Assembly: GCA_964017065.1 (NCBI GenBank)
Contig: OZ024791.1
Coordinates: 4,144,547-4,208,546, forward strand
Origin: Haliclona indistincta
Lineage: Eukaryota; Porifera; Demospongiae; Haplosclerida; Chalinidae
Length of the DNA: 64,000 nucleotides
Reading direction: 5' to 3'
The position numbers were made by a program, and so were the translations under genes. The notes under the pieces were generated by a model. It worked only from the letters and a program-made list of their open reading frames with translations, did no database searches and had not been told where the DNA came from. Position 1 is the first letter of the stretch; each line of letters starts with the position of its first letter. This document shows, in pieces, positions 30,501 through 42,425 of the stretch.

Positions 30501-33500
30501 AATCGTTGTCCTCCTTTAACCAATTTGCCATCTCTAACGGATCTTTGCTTTAACAGTACTATCCATAGCTTTTGTCAGACACTGTCATTTCCGTTTACTC
30601 GTTGTGAAGAAATATACAACAACACAGCTTGCTCCCTTTGTCAAATTTTTAACAATATGTGTCCTTTAAGTATCAACATTACATCAAACATTCTAGATTC
30701 TTGCAGCCAAGCATCAAGCTATTTTTGCAGATCTATTGTACAGTCCGGATGCGACATATCTTCTGAATTATGCATGGCTTGTGGACACTATCTTCAATTG
30801 TGTTCCAATATTACTGGAAATCAGACAAACTTCTGCTATTCTGAGGCAGCACAAATCTGTGGTAATGCTCCGTCTGGTCCAGCTTGCCGAGCTCTTACTT
30901 CCAGTGTACCTGGCCTGTCAGTAGTCTGCTCAATGTGCGACCTGTATGTTCAAGATTGTGGAGAGATGGTGTGCAATGACAGCAGTATTGTGGACATGTG
31001 TCAAAACAGCCTGATCAGTCTAGGGCAAGAGCAAGTCGTGCCAATGGAACAATGCTCCCCTTGCAGTCTAATCTTTGGAATTTGCCCGCTTGTTCGCTCA
31101 CAACCAATCAACATTACTGGCAGTACACCTTATTCCGCGCTTCGCTCTCTGATTCCTACTTCAGAAGAATGCCAAAGGTCACCTTGCTTGCTCAGTCTTT
31201 GTTCACCAGTCACCTTTTCCCGCCATGTTAATATTCTATGCGATGGTATATATGATCCAGATTACTGTGATTTCTGTGAATCCTGTCAAGGCGCAGGTTC
31301 TGGTAGCAGTAATGATCTACTATGTACTTCTCCTATAGCCAGCAGCTGTGCTATTAGCACTAGAATATTACCCTGCAATGCCCTCTTTGGAAATGACTAT
31401 TGTAACTTTTGCCAAGGCATCCTTGATCAATGCTCGAATGTCAGCATTTCCGATATCAACATCAACTTACCAGTGGAAATTTGTGAAAACCCTATCTTGC
31501 GTAGTGGTTGTTCAATACTTTCTGGTAACCCCAACTGCCATCTACTTTATCCCGAGCAGGCATGTCAATTGTGTAACACATTTGAAGCAAAGTGCCCACC
31601 AAGCAATTCACCAACCTTACAAGATCTCTGTTCTAATGGCACTATACAAAGCATTTGCCAAAATCTTCTGTCAACTTCGTTGCCATATTGTGGAGACGCA
31701 TTTCCTAGCCAAGACTGTGGTTTATGTGAAGCACTTAGTTCCATTTGTCCCTCGAATTTCTCGATGATGCTTATTAATCTTGACACTTGCAGTCAAGCGT
31801 CTTCTTATATTTGCAGATCAGTTGTTGAGTCTGGTTGTCAAACTCTGCCACCACAGGTCTGCATGGGCTGTCAGCAATATCTTCAAATGTGTGCAAATAC
31901 TACTGGAAGTAGAGAACAGTTTTGCTTTTCAGAAGTGTCTCACATTTGTGGCACAATTCCTAATGGTCCGGCATGTCGTTCTCTTGTTTCAACTGCTTCT
32001 CCAGATCTTTCTATTTTATGCTCTCTTTGTGAGTACTATGTTGAAGATTGTAGTGAAGTAGTTTGCAATGACACTAACCTTGTTAATATGTGCCACAATA
32101 ACTTGACTGACTTGAACGAACGTCAGGTTTTAACTGCAAATCAGTGTTCTCCATGCAACTTGATAATGGGTCTTTGTCCAGTTCTTCGTTCTGGACGAAT
32201 TGTTGGCAGCGGCAGTACACCATTGTCTGTTTTGCAATCTTTCATTCCCACTCCAGAAGAATGTCAAAGTTCACCTTGCCTACAAGGTTTCTGTTTACCA
32301 GTATCTGTTACTCGCCATACTAGCATCCCTTGTGAAAGTGTTTACCATCCAGAGTACTGCCAATTCTGTGATGGTTGCTTTGACAACAATAACAGTACTA
32401 CTGTCAATCTACTGTGCACCACACCCATAGCTAGTACCTGCGCTATCACAAATAGAGTTCTTTCTTGTAATGAATTGTTTGGAGAAGACTATTGCAATTT
32501 CTGTGATGGAGTTGTGGGTCAGTGTGAAAATGTTAATAACTTTACAAGAAGTGATGGTTATCTGCCAAGAGAAATTTGTACTAATCCCGTCATTCAAAGT
32601 GGCTGTGATATTTTTAATCGTCCTAATTGTTCTACGAATTATCCAAGAGAAGCTTGTCAGTTCTGCAACACGTTTCGATCACAGTGCCCTGCAAATGCTA
32701 CAATACCAACACTAAGTGAACTTTGTGCTAATCAAACTCTACGTGGTTTCTGTCAAAAGATAGTGTCTACTTCTTTCCCTTACTGCGCAGAAGCATATCC
32801 TACACGTGACTGCTCTCTATGCCAGGTAGTCAATTCAGTATGTCCTTCCAATCTTGCAACTATTTTAACAGACTTAAACACTTGCAGTCAGCCTTCTACT
32901 TCCCTTTGCAGTGCTGTATTGTCTGACTGCCAAACATTTACTCCAGAACTTTGCATGAGCTGTCAGGCCTATATTCAGAGGTGTGGAAATGAAACTTATA
33001 ATCGCACAGAGTTTTGCTTTTCTGAAGTCTCTGAAATTTGTGCTTCGATACCATCAGGTCCAGCATGTCGTGCAATTACTTCATCGATTTCATCTGGTCT
33101 ATCAGTGTTCTGCTCACTATGCGAGTTGTATACTCAAGATTGTGGGGAAATAGCCTGCAACCAAAGCAATATCGTCAACATGTGTTTTGACACTATTACT
33201 AACGTCAGTACCAGACAAACGTCTTCTCCACAACTTTGCTCGCCATGTAATTTGATAGTTAGACTGTGCTCTAGAACCCGACCAGAAGTAAACTCTATTC
33301 CATCTTTTCCACAAGCACTGATTCCCACAGCCCAGGAGTGTGCCAATTCACCTTGTTTGCAGAGTTTCTGCTTACCAACGACATTCTCTCGTCACTTTGG
33401 CGCCCGGTGTGAAGATTCATATAATCAAGATTACTGTTCGTTTTGTGAATCGTGTCATGGATTCTCATCTGGAGATGGCAGTGGTGTTGATCCTAGGTGT

Positions 33501-36500
33501 ATGTCTCCAATAGCCAGTGCTTGCTCAATAACAGCCCGTTATCTTCCTTGCTATGCCACATTTGGAAGTGAATACTGTGATGATTGCAAAAATTTACTCG
33601 AGGCATGCCCTAACATCACTTATCCAGAGAACACTTTCCCAACTGATGTATGTGGACAACCATTGCTACGCAGTGCTTGCTCAGTAATCACAATGAATTC
33701 CTCTTGTTCTTCAAGTGAGGCTTGTGAGTTTTGCAACCAGGTTGAAGCTATGTGCCCGCCAGTCACCACAATACCATCGATATCGGAGTTGTGTGTTAAT
33801 GAAACAATGCGTGACTTTTGCCAAACACTGTCAGTTTCTTTCCCTCATTGCTCTGAAGTATACACTAATGCTGATTGTTCTCTTTGCGAGCTCATAAACT
33901 CAGTCTGTCCTTCAAATATCACTGTCTTTGATACTTGTATTCCAGAGTCAATTTATTTGTGCAGATCTATCATCCAAGCTGGCTGTCACCTGTCTTCAGA
34001 ATTGTGTATGGCCTGTTCACACTATGTTCAAATGTGTCCAAACACCACTGGGCGTGGTCGCAATCAGTTCTGTCAATCTGATATAACAAACATTTGTGGA
34101 TCCATACCAACAGCCACTGTGTGTACAGCTCTTGCTGTGAATGTACCAGAAGTAAGAATCTTCTGCTCATTCTGTCAGTTTTATGTAGAAGATTGTGGAC
34201 AACTGGCTTGCAGTGATCAAGAGTTAGTTAATTTTTGCTTTGAAAGCATCAATAATCTGAACAGCCGACAGATTCTATCTCCACAACAGTGTTCACCATG
34301 TAACCTGATCATTGGTCTGTGTCCTCAGGGAACAGGGAGCTCTTCTCTTTTGCACCCAAATACTTCTTTGCCCACACCAGAAGAGTGCAATGCTTCTCCT
34401 TGCTTGCAAAGTTTCTGTACACCAACTGTCATTACTCATCAAGTTAATCTTCCATGTGAGAATTTTTACCACAGTGACTATTGCTCCTTTTGCGAATCTT
34501 GTCTAGGAATAGGTAGTGGCAGTGGTATCGATCCAGCCTGTGTGTCACCCTTGGCAACTAGCTGTGCTATTAATGCAAGATATCTTCCATGCTTCACTTT
34601 GTTTGGAAATGAGTACTGTGACAATTGCAGAAATATTCTTGATCGATGTCCTAATCTCAATCTACCTAGCAATTTTTTCCCTGAAGAGGCTTGTGGTCAG
34701 CCGCTTCTACTAAGTGGATGCACTCACGTTGCCAATACTACAGATTGCACGTCAGAGTACTCTCGTGAGGCCTGTCAATTCTGTGATGTGGTTGCTGATA
34801 GTTGTCCTGATGGAGCTGGAATTTCTTCCATTTCTGATCTTTGCTTTAACTCTACACTACGTGGTTTCTGTCAGACACTGTCAATATCATTTCCTCTTTG
34901 TGCACAAGCATACTCAAATGCTGACTGTTCTCTCTGCCAACTTATCAATCGTCAATGTCCAACGGCACCAAGCAACTGCACAAATGATTATTCTGGAATA
35001 TTCTGCAGGATCATAGGAAGAGACATGAGTAGTTGTCTTAATAGGTTCACACCAACAACTTGTCAGACTTGTGCAGCAGTTGCTGAGCGTTGCGGTACAC
35101 TTGAGGAAGCTAATCTAACCCAAACCCAATTAACCACATTGTGTGCAGTTAGAAGTGCGTGTACATTTTTCCCACTTTCTTGCGGCCATCAAGCAGAGAT
35201 TCTTTGTGACTACTGTAATTTCTTAAGAAGCGATCAAGGCATTCTAAGTTGCCCCACTGGTCCTTTGATACCCATGTCTTCGACTGTACCAGTTATTATT
35301 CCATCTTCATCATCGCAAATGACCTCCTCTACTCCTGTAATCCAGAGGCCTGTTAGTACCACTCGTACTCCTACACCATCTACAGAACCTACACTACCTG
35401 TAAGTATGAATAATTAGAATCCCACATGAATATTCAAATTCTTCTAGCCATGACAAAATTTTCTACTTATTATACACATATGACTAAATACTATTTTTAT
35501 TTTTCTAGCCTGACACTTCAATTAGTTCAGCTGATCTGAATGAAGAACAAAGAGAAAACTCAGTGACTATTGGTTTAAATGGAATTTCGGTAAATTAATT
35601 TTTATTACAAAATTAACACGTAGTGTTTACCATTTTTGTTATCATTTCAGAGAGATGAATTTTTCATGACAGAAGATAATTTCCGACAGACTATAGCCGA
35701 TGGATTGAACTCCAGACGTCGTCAAACAAGGGTTACAGCTGATCAAGTTGTCATTATCAGAGAGTCTGTACGATCAGTTGACGGAGTCTTGCAGGTAGCA
35801 TTTTTTGTCAACTTACCAGAAGGTGGTGTGGTATCTGGAGAACGCTTAGCAGAAGCTGTCGATCAAGAGAAAGAACAAATTGCTGCTTCTGTACGTTAAC
35901 TACTACTAACTGCATGTCATCTGTTTTCACTGGTATTATTATTATTTTGCCAGGTTTGGTTTGTGTACATAGACAGGCTTGTTTAATGCCTTACCACTAG
36001 ACAGTGATATAATAATAAGGGAAAGCTTAGTTGTACAGTACACACCCTTAGTGCTTCTGAGGCTGAGACACTTTAGCATGACCAATTCCTATGACTTCAT
36101 GTGAACTGAGTACCATGATAGTATAATTACCTGTTTTTATCCACAGGTTGGTGCTTCAGAAGTAAGTATGATAGAACAAGGAGTACCTACTGATTTACCA
36201 ACTGTGGCTCGGCCCCAAGTAGATCCAGGTCTACCAATTGGTATCACCTTGGCAGTCATAATTGTTGCAGCGATAGCAGTAGCTGTTGTCATTGTTGTCT
36301 TTGTATTCTACATGCGTCAAAAGCGTACCGTGCGACTGCCTATTCCCAAGTACGATGCTGAGTCAACAGATGATGAAGACCGCTATATGGATTCAGCTGG
36401 TCTTGTCTCTAAGATGTCGGATAAGAAGGATCTAGAAGCCAGTGAGATGCAAGAGAAGAAGCCACTGCTTGTTACTGCTGATGTTACCACTATTACCAAT

Positions 36501-36620
36501 GAAACTGCTCTGGATACTGAAGATGAAGAGAACAAGGAAACTGATGTAAGAGAAGAAGAGAATGGAAAAGATGAAGTTGTAGAACCTGGGTCTGAGACAA
36601 AGGAAATATCATTCTTTTAG
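27597..36620 (+). CDS. Giant cysteine-rich repeat, single-pass membrane protein (about 2,865 aa)
   Basis: Exon 1 27597-35399, then 35509-35589, 35651-35890 and 36147-36620. Met1 is at 27597; Met12 (27630) has a better context and precedes a signal peptide ending near VSFGQS. The ectodomain contains seven tandem units of about 360 residues (about 1.08 kb), starting near 27760, 28990, 30073, 31149, 32240, 33316 and 34367; each opens with a C-x4-C segment such as SPCLQSFC. Each unit holds about seven cysteine modules of the form C-x7/8-C-x8/9-C-x8-C-x2-C-x6-C. The last unit is shortened. A Ser/Thr/Pro stalk, a juxtamembrane domain of about 95 residues (exons 2-3, SEA-like in position and length), one membrane span (IGITLAVIIVAAIAVAVVIV) and an acidic cytoplasmic tail follow. 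Many N-x-S/T sites are present. I do not recognise the family. AATAAA lies at 36689-36694. Confidence 0.85.
27760..34960 (+). repeat. Seven tandem coding repeats of about 1.08 kb
   Basis: Repeat starts are spaced about 1230 (first, most divergent), 1085, 1076, 1091, 1076 and 1051 bp. Hallmark segments recur once per unit: YCxFCxSC, RYLPCYxxFGxxYC, SCSSL..CQFC, SNADCSLCQ, SELCMACQ and LSPQQCSPCN. DNA identity between units is moderate, so the array is old and constrained at protein level. The seventh unit stops after about four modules. Confidence 0.88.
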
Positions 36621-36942
36621 CTGGAAAACTTTTTTTGCTGCATATCACATAATAGTTATTAGAAAGATTGTTTTTTTGTTGTGTTTATAATAAATATACC
36701 TGCTGAATTAAAACATTTTTGATTATAATAGATGTTTGTGTCAAGGCAATTCATGGTCACTGTTCTGAGCTATGTAGTTAAGAATAACCGTAAGTGAAGA
36801 AAAATAAACATTTCAAGTGTAAACAATAAATTTACATAGTGAAACTTCATGCAGCCATGCATATTGAATAGACTGCTTCATTATTATAGTGTGGCTGTGC
36901 AAGTAGTCTATTGTCTAAGTTGTGTTACTCAGCAGAATAATC

Positions 36943-38655
36943 ATGATGTGTTCTGGAGCTAGGCTAGTCATTCTTTGCTGTTTTCTAATACACTTTGTTT
37001 TTCTCAATAGCAACTTCTATATATTCCAGTTGTCAAGTGAAAATCTTGTACTTGGTTTTGCTTTGGTGCAAGGTATTACATCTTTGTGCTATCCAATAAT
37101 TGGTTGGCTTGCTGACACGCGATATACACGTTATCGGATGATCAAATGCTCTTTCGTGATAACACTGATCATGACGTTTGTGGGACTCGTGATCATCTTG
37201 ACCTGTATTGTAATACAATATTTTAATCAAACCATTGTCTATGAACTACCTTGGTATGCGTTTGTTGTATTGGCAATTCCGATGGCAATTGATATCGTAG
37301 CTTTGGCATTATTCGAGGCAAATGCGATTCAATTTGGTATGGATCAGATGATAGAAGCATCTTCAGACCGCATTAGTGCATTCATACACTGGTACTACTG
37401 GAGCCTTCACTTTAGTCGAGCAATGATGTTATTTATCAGCATAACTATTGACACCATCCTACGAGCATGTTGGATTAATTTAAATATTGTGAACAGGTCT
37501 AATACCAGTATACTACCAGGTGCATATATTTTCACTTTTATCTGTTCGGTTCAGGTAGTGATGGCTGCAATTGGTATATGCTTAATGAATCGATACAAGG
37601 CAGATCTTAGAATAGAACCAAAAGGGCAGAGTGAAATTGCAACAATTTACAGAGTTCTGGTTTATGCCTGGAAACATAAAGTCCCAGAGAGACGAAGTGC
37701 TCTGACCTATTGGGAAGAGGAGATTCCATCTCGTATTAATCTTGGCAAGAGCAAATATGGAGGACCGTTCTCCACTGAAGAGGTGGAAAACACCAAAACA
37801 TTATTTAGAATGGTTCTACTTCTCTTATCCTTATTTGGTCTTCAGTTTTCAGACAACGGCTATTCAGAGGTTACTATCCTTGTTCGCAAACTTTGTCCAA
37901 GTGGAATAATTTTTACTTCAGTATTGAGTAGCTCAAATGTCTTTCAGAGCTTGGTAATCATCATCACAGTTCCAATTTTGCATTACGTAATATTGCCACA
38001 CTTTCAGAGTCATTTGCCTAACATGTTACGGAGGTTGGGGTTCTGTCTGTCTGTTATTTTCATCCAAGAGCTGATAGGTATAGTGATTGTCATGATAGCT
38101 TCATTGAAATACAACAACACATGTCCATGGAGTGATCTAAAAGCTAGTCTGAGAGATTGTTACTTGAAAAATACTCCTTTTCTGTTTAACAATACTTGCA
38201 GAGCTATCCACACAGACTATCAGTGGTGTGGTGAAGGAGATGCATTGTTTCTATCTCTTTTACTGCCGGCAGTGCTTCGTAGTTTTTCCTATCAATTGGG
38301 ATTCATGACAGCTCTTGAGTTTATTTGTGCCCAGGCTCCTCTCAGAGTGAAAGGATTGCTCATTGGAATTTGGTATGCAATCTCTACTTTACAGATTCAC
38401 GTTCTAGACAACATGATTGTCACAGTAACCACCCAATGGTTCATCTCTCATGGCATCAAGTGCTTTTTAATTCTTTTATCACTACTAATGTACTGTTTCG
38501 TGGCTAGAAAATATCACTACAGAGTGCGAGACGAGATAGTACCAATACAGTTTATGATCGAGGAAAAGTTTGAGAGAGATTTCCAGCTGGAAGAAGAGTA
38601 CGAGAGACAGAAAAGAGAAGAACGCAAAGCATTGCTTGGACATGTGCACAAGTAA
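36943..38655 (+). CDS. POT/SLC15-like proton-coupled transporter, intronless
   Basis: A single exon of 570 residues; ATG at 36943 (or 36946) is preferred, as the frame upstream has no ATG. It is a multi-pass membrane protein with about twelve hydrophobic segments in two halves and a long cytoplasmic loop (about 225-285). The segment EANAIQFGMDQM near residues 133-144, followed by FIHWYYWSLHF, matches the PTR2/POT signature region, where family members import di/tripeptides or histidine with protons. The helix 1 ExxERFxxY motif is not evident, so substrate and coupling are uncertain. The C-terminus is charged and helical (EEKFERDFQLEEEYERQ). It follows the cysteine-rich gene on the same strand after 322 bp. 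The lack of introns, unlike its neighbours, could reflect retroposition. Confidence 0.75.
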   Translation: MMCSGARLVILCCFLIHFVFLNSNFYIFQLSSENLVLGFALVQGITSLCYPIIGWLADTRYTRYRMIKCSFVITLIMTFVGLVIILTCIVIQYFNQTIVYELPWYAFVVLAIPMAIDIVALALFEANAIQFGMDQMIEASSDRISAFIHWYYWSLHFSRAMMLFISITIDTILRACWINLNIVNRSNTSILPGAYIFTFICSVQVVMAAIGICLMNRYKADLRIEPKGQSEIATIYRVLVYAWKHKVPERRSALTYWEEEIPSRINLGKSKYGGPFSTEEVENTKTLFRMVLLLLSLFGLQFSDNGYSEVTILVRKLCPSGIIFTSVLSSSNVFQSLVIIITVPILHYVILPHFQSHLPNMLRRLGFCLSVIFIQELIGIVIVMIASLKYNNTCPWSDLKASLRDCYLKNTPFLFNNTCRAIHTDYQWCGEGDALFLSLLLPAVLRSFSYQLGFMTALEFICAQAPLRVKGLLIGIWYAISTLQIHVLDNMIVTVTTQWFISHGIKCFLILLSLLMYCFVARKYHYRVRDEIVPIQFMIEEKFERDFQLEEEYERQKREERKALLGHVHK

Positions 38656-39595
38656 AAGGCACTCATTATTTGCAATATCTATGCTTGCATGAATATTAGT
38701 GTACTGTGTCTGTCAGTAAGTTAACTTACAATTTAGTAGTTTTTGTATTGAAAGAGAACAATCACGTACGTCTAGTGAAACAGTCTTTGCCTTGCTTCTG
38801 TAGTCTCTGTACAGACAGTATATCAATGTTACGAGTGGTAGTGGACACCACGTGGTACGAATTTGTGCAAATTGTGCACGTGATTTCCTTCATAGCCACG
38901 CCTATTACATGGCAGATGTGACCAGAAATCGTAAGTTAGGAGAGAAGTTCTGCAAAAAGGAGGCCTGTCAGATACAGTACTGTTTGCAAGGTTCTTAATT
39001 TTTACACTTTTTTGTTTTGTTTCAGAGCTAGAATTTTATTTATAGCTAATCACTACCAGGAGAAACACTGCCAGAAGGAAATACTTTCTTTATTCGATTG
39101 CTGCAAAAAGCTAAAACCAGATATTCTCAAGTATTCTGTACACTGTGCCAGTACACCACCCTCTAAATCCTGAAGTGAACACTCAATCAGGTCAGGGCCT
39201 ATATTGCTGTGCCTATAATGCTGTGCCTCATTGTTGTCCCTAATAAAAAAATTATATGTTTTACTATCCAAGTACCAGTGTTTTTAGAAATGTCTTATTT
39301 TATTCAAAGACCTGTGACTTATTACAATTACTGAATTTCAAAGACTAGTCCAGCTGCTGAGCTTCTCTCCCGTCTATTGATGAGTGGGCAGATGATGGAC
39401 GGCTCCCAGCCTACACATCAGTAGGCAGGGAGAGGGGCAGCAGCTAGACTAGTGAAAGACCTGATGGTGCAATTCTGTTATCAGAAGCAGTGCTTGTTGT
39501 TAAACTTGTTTGTTAGTTATTTTCTATACTGTAGAATACCATGAATACTTTCAAACACAAACATAATACACTGCATCATTTGTATTCCTGTAGCA
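38656..39595. other. Intergenic stretch, no gene seen
   Basis: Contains the transporter 3' region and the TMEM33 promoter. An inverted repeat (ACTAGTCCAGCTGCTG ... CAGCAGCTAGACTAGT) spans 39344-39453. Small open frames show no domain. Confidence 0.4.
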
Positions 39596-42141
39596 ATGGC
39601 GACTGGAAGTGCACGTGACCAAGCTCAACCAAATTCTTTAAAGGTTAATATAATCAGAAGAGAAACATTGATTTGATTCTTTTGTTAGGGCTACCTGTTG
39701 TCAGACCCATCTGCTACAACTCAATTTTTTCTAAGGATGGTTACAATTGCTTGTTCCATAGTGTTTGTGCTGACTGGATTAAGGTTTGTTGTACAATGCA
39801 CCTTTTTATTACTTGACTTCTTCTCAGTTTGTCACTAGGAATTGCATATAGATTTTATCTGAATGCCATGTTAGCTGCTTTTTTTACATTCTCTATCAGA
39901 ATGCATAAGCGAATAAAAGATGCTGAGGTACTAAAATAAATTCATTGAGTTTTATGTGTGTGTTCTTATAATTCAGATCAGTTTGTTTAGCAGACAATGT
40001 CTACAGCTCTTAATGATTGAAGACAGTGGTCATTACATGCTGTATAGTTTCTTTTTTTATAACCAAATACCTCAAATTGGTCAGTTGCCAAGTGATATAG
40101 CCAGCTATAACACAGCTTTAAAGATCTTTTATCAATCTAGTGTACATCATTCCTATCTTCCTGTACGCTGTGTTGTTTAGCACAAATTATGTTAATGGAC
40201 TGCTGAAGGTAAGATTCTATGTTACTTTTGACGAGACAAATTCATCACGTACAATATGAATAAAGCCTGCACTACATGATCATCAAGAATTATATAGATG
40301 TAATTAATCACACTATTCATGTCCTTGGTGTCAATCATGAATGATGACACTCTTGTCACTTTGAGATGACCTAGGGACACAGCCGTGTTTAGGATTTTTG
40401 ACAGCATGTCATAAATTATAATAAATGTAGTTGTAACTTGAAAGCCCACCCCTTTTCATCCTATAGAAATTATTTTCACATTTTGACACACTTGTTATGT
40501 CAAATTTGTTTGGCAGCATTCGCTGGTGAAAGAATAAACCATTCCTTTATTTGCTGTGTGCTTGAATCACTATCCTGTAGTTGATTGATAATTTGTTTTT
40601 CTTTTCTTAATTTTACAGTTTTTACCTGTTTCAATTCAAAGGTAAATTATGATTGGCATCATGTACTTTCAATTTCACTATTTTCATTATGGTTTATTGT
40701 TTACACTAAGAAGAAAAATAACATTGTTTACCACTAAATCTCTATTATTGTATGAGTCAAAGGGGAAGGTTCAGCATATAAGGGGAAGGAGTTCAACTGC
40801 CTATTGGCTATAGTAATAATTATAGTAACTTGAATAGACTCCTAAATTACTTCTGGCTATGCTACATGTATACTGCCAGATAATAATTATAATTGAGTAA
40901 CCAAAATTACAATGTTAACAGTATCATGCCGGCATAGTGAAAGGTGCTAAATTATATAGTGAGATCTTGCCAACATGAACAAGTCAAGCAAATATATATG
41001 GTGTGCCTTCATCCTCATCCAGCAGTAGTTTAGTAGTGTATACTGTGTTAAAAATCATTACTTTTTGAATGATGTACCAACAAATTTTTTTATCAGTGCT
41101 ACAGCTATGGCTTTCTGATACACATAAGCAGCATGTTGTCCTTGGGATTATGAGTGTGTATACCATAAGCAAGTGCATTTTCACAACTTTTTAGTACTCA
41201 GGGTATCTGTTCATCAGAACTCTATTTGTTGCCGTCTTAAAATGCTTAGACTGAACTTTACAAACTCCTCTATTGTACTATAGGCCGTTACAAGGTCTAG
41301 TCACTGTTGTTGGTGCAAAACAACCTCAGATACACAGGATGATAGCATATTGTGAGGTCCTCATGATGCCAATCATACTGCTAAACATATTCTCGTAAGT
41401 ACATATGTCATGTGTATAATACTGGAGCCTGTTATGAAACAATTCCTTAATGTGTATGCCCAACCCTGAATGTATTATAGGTATTAAATTTCACCAGGAG
41501 CATTATAAGGGGAAAGAGTTCAACTGCTGTATTCGCTATAGTAATATCGAAGGCTAAAGTCCGCTGTTGACTTGGGGCTTTCTTTGCATGTTGTGGCTCA
41601 CTATTTCCTACCTATACATTCATCCACGCTTCGTCCTGCCCATCTCCACCTAAAACAGCGAGCATTCAGTCAGAGCCATGATCGCCATCTTATGCAGCCA
41701 GCAAAAACCTTGTGATGGACTTTAGATTTCGTTGATGAGACAATGTTGATTGTGTGCATACTCTGTTAGCTCATACATGTATCCATGATATTTGCATGTT
41801 GCTTTTTGTACATATATTATTGCTAACTATTGTACTTCTTTTCTGCAGAGGAAGTATGTTCTTTCTTGCACCATTTTTGTACTACCAGTTTTTGAAGTTT
41901 AGGTACATGTCAAAAAGAAATGGAAGTGTCAGGTAATACCACTGCCAACCAGGTCACTGTAGCACTTCACTATTCCACTAGGTCGGCATTGACTGAGATG
42001 AGAATCACTGCTCAGTATGTAGCCAACAACCCAAAGTGTCCTCACATAATAAAGAGTGTCATTGACAAGATCATACAATTGATATCCAGCCTTGCACCAG
42101 TTCCAAATCATCAGCCCTCTGGCTCTGAACAGGCTAGATAA
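39596..42141 (+). CDS. TMEM33: TMEM33 / Kr-h2 homologue, ER membrane protein
   Basis: Nine exons: 39596-39643, 39689-39783, 39828-39927, 39977-40079, 40141-40208, 40619-40641, 41284-41394, 41849-41932, 41982-42141; total 792 nt, 263 residues (human protein 247). Conserved landmarks: RMHKRI then SRQCLQLLMIEDSGHYMLYS, ILLNIFSGSMFFLAPFLYYQFLKFRY, and a C-terminal helix ending KIIQLISSLAP. Three or four hydrophobic helices are visible. TMEM33 resides in the ER membrane and shapes tubules with reticulons in vertebrates. Exon 6 is a 23-nt microexon. It is tail-to-tail with the AlkB gene, 284 bp apart. Confidence 0.92.
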
Positions 42142-42425
42142 TTATGACTAGCTAGTGTGTTTGCATTTATTTTTAGATCATACTGCCCTTTTAAACACAT
42201 CTTATTATAATAAAAACAGGGCTTTTGATATTGTGCTGAGCTGATTTGTGTCACATTTCAAACGTGATTTAGAATTTCGCATCATAAATGTATGCCTGCA
42301 ACACTTTTCAATGTCTCTTAACTGTTAGTTTGAACTGCTTGTAGACTTGATGATAGATCACAGTATTGTGGGTAATCTGTAGAAGTGGAGGAAGGCAGTA
42401 TCTTTAATGGAATTTCTAGCCATAT

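Noticed and set aside
28240..34713. Many secondary open frames overlapping the cysteine-rich exon
   Set aside because: They are out-of-frame shadows of the repeat coding sequence.
27760..34960. CRISPR-like or satellite array
   Set aside because: The 1.08 kb periodicity is coding and conserved at protein level; no short direct repeats with unique spacers were seen anywhere in the window.
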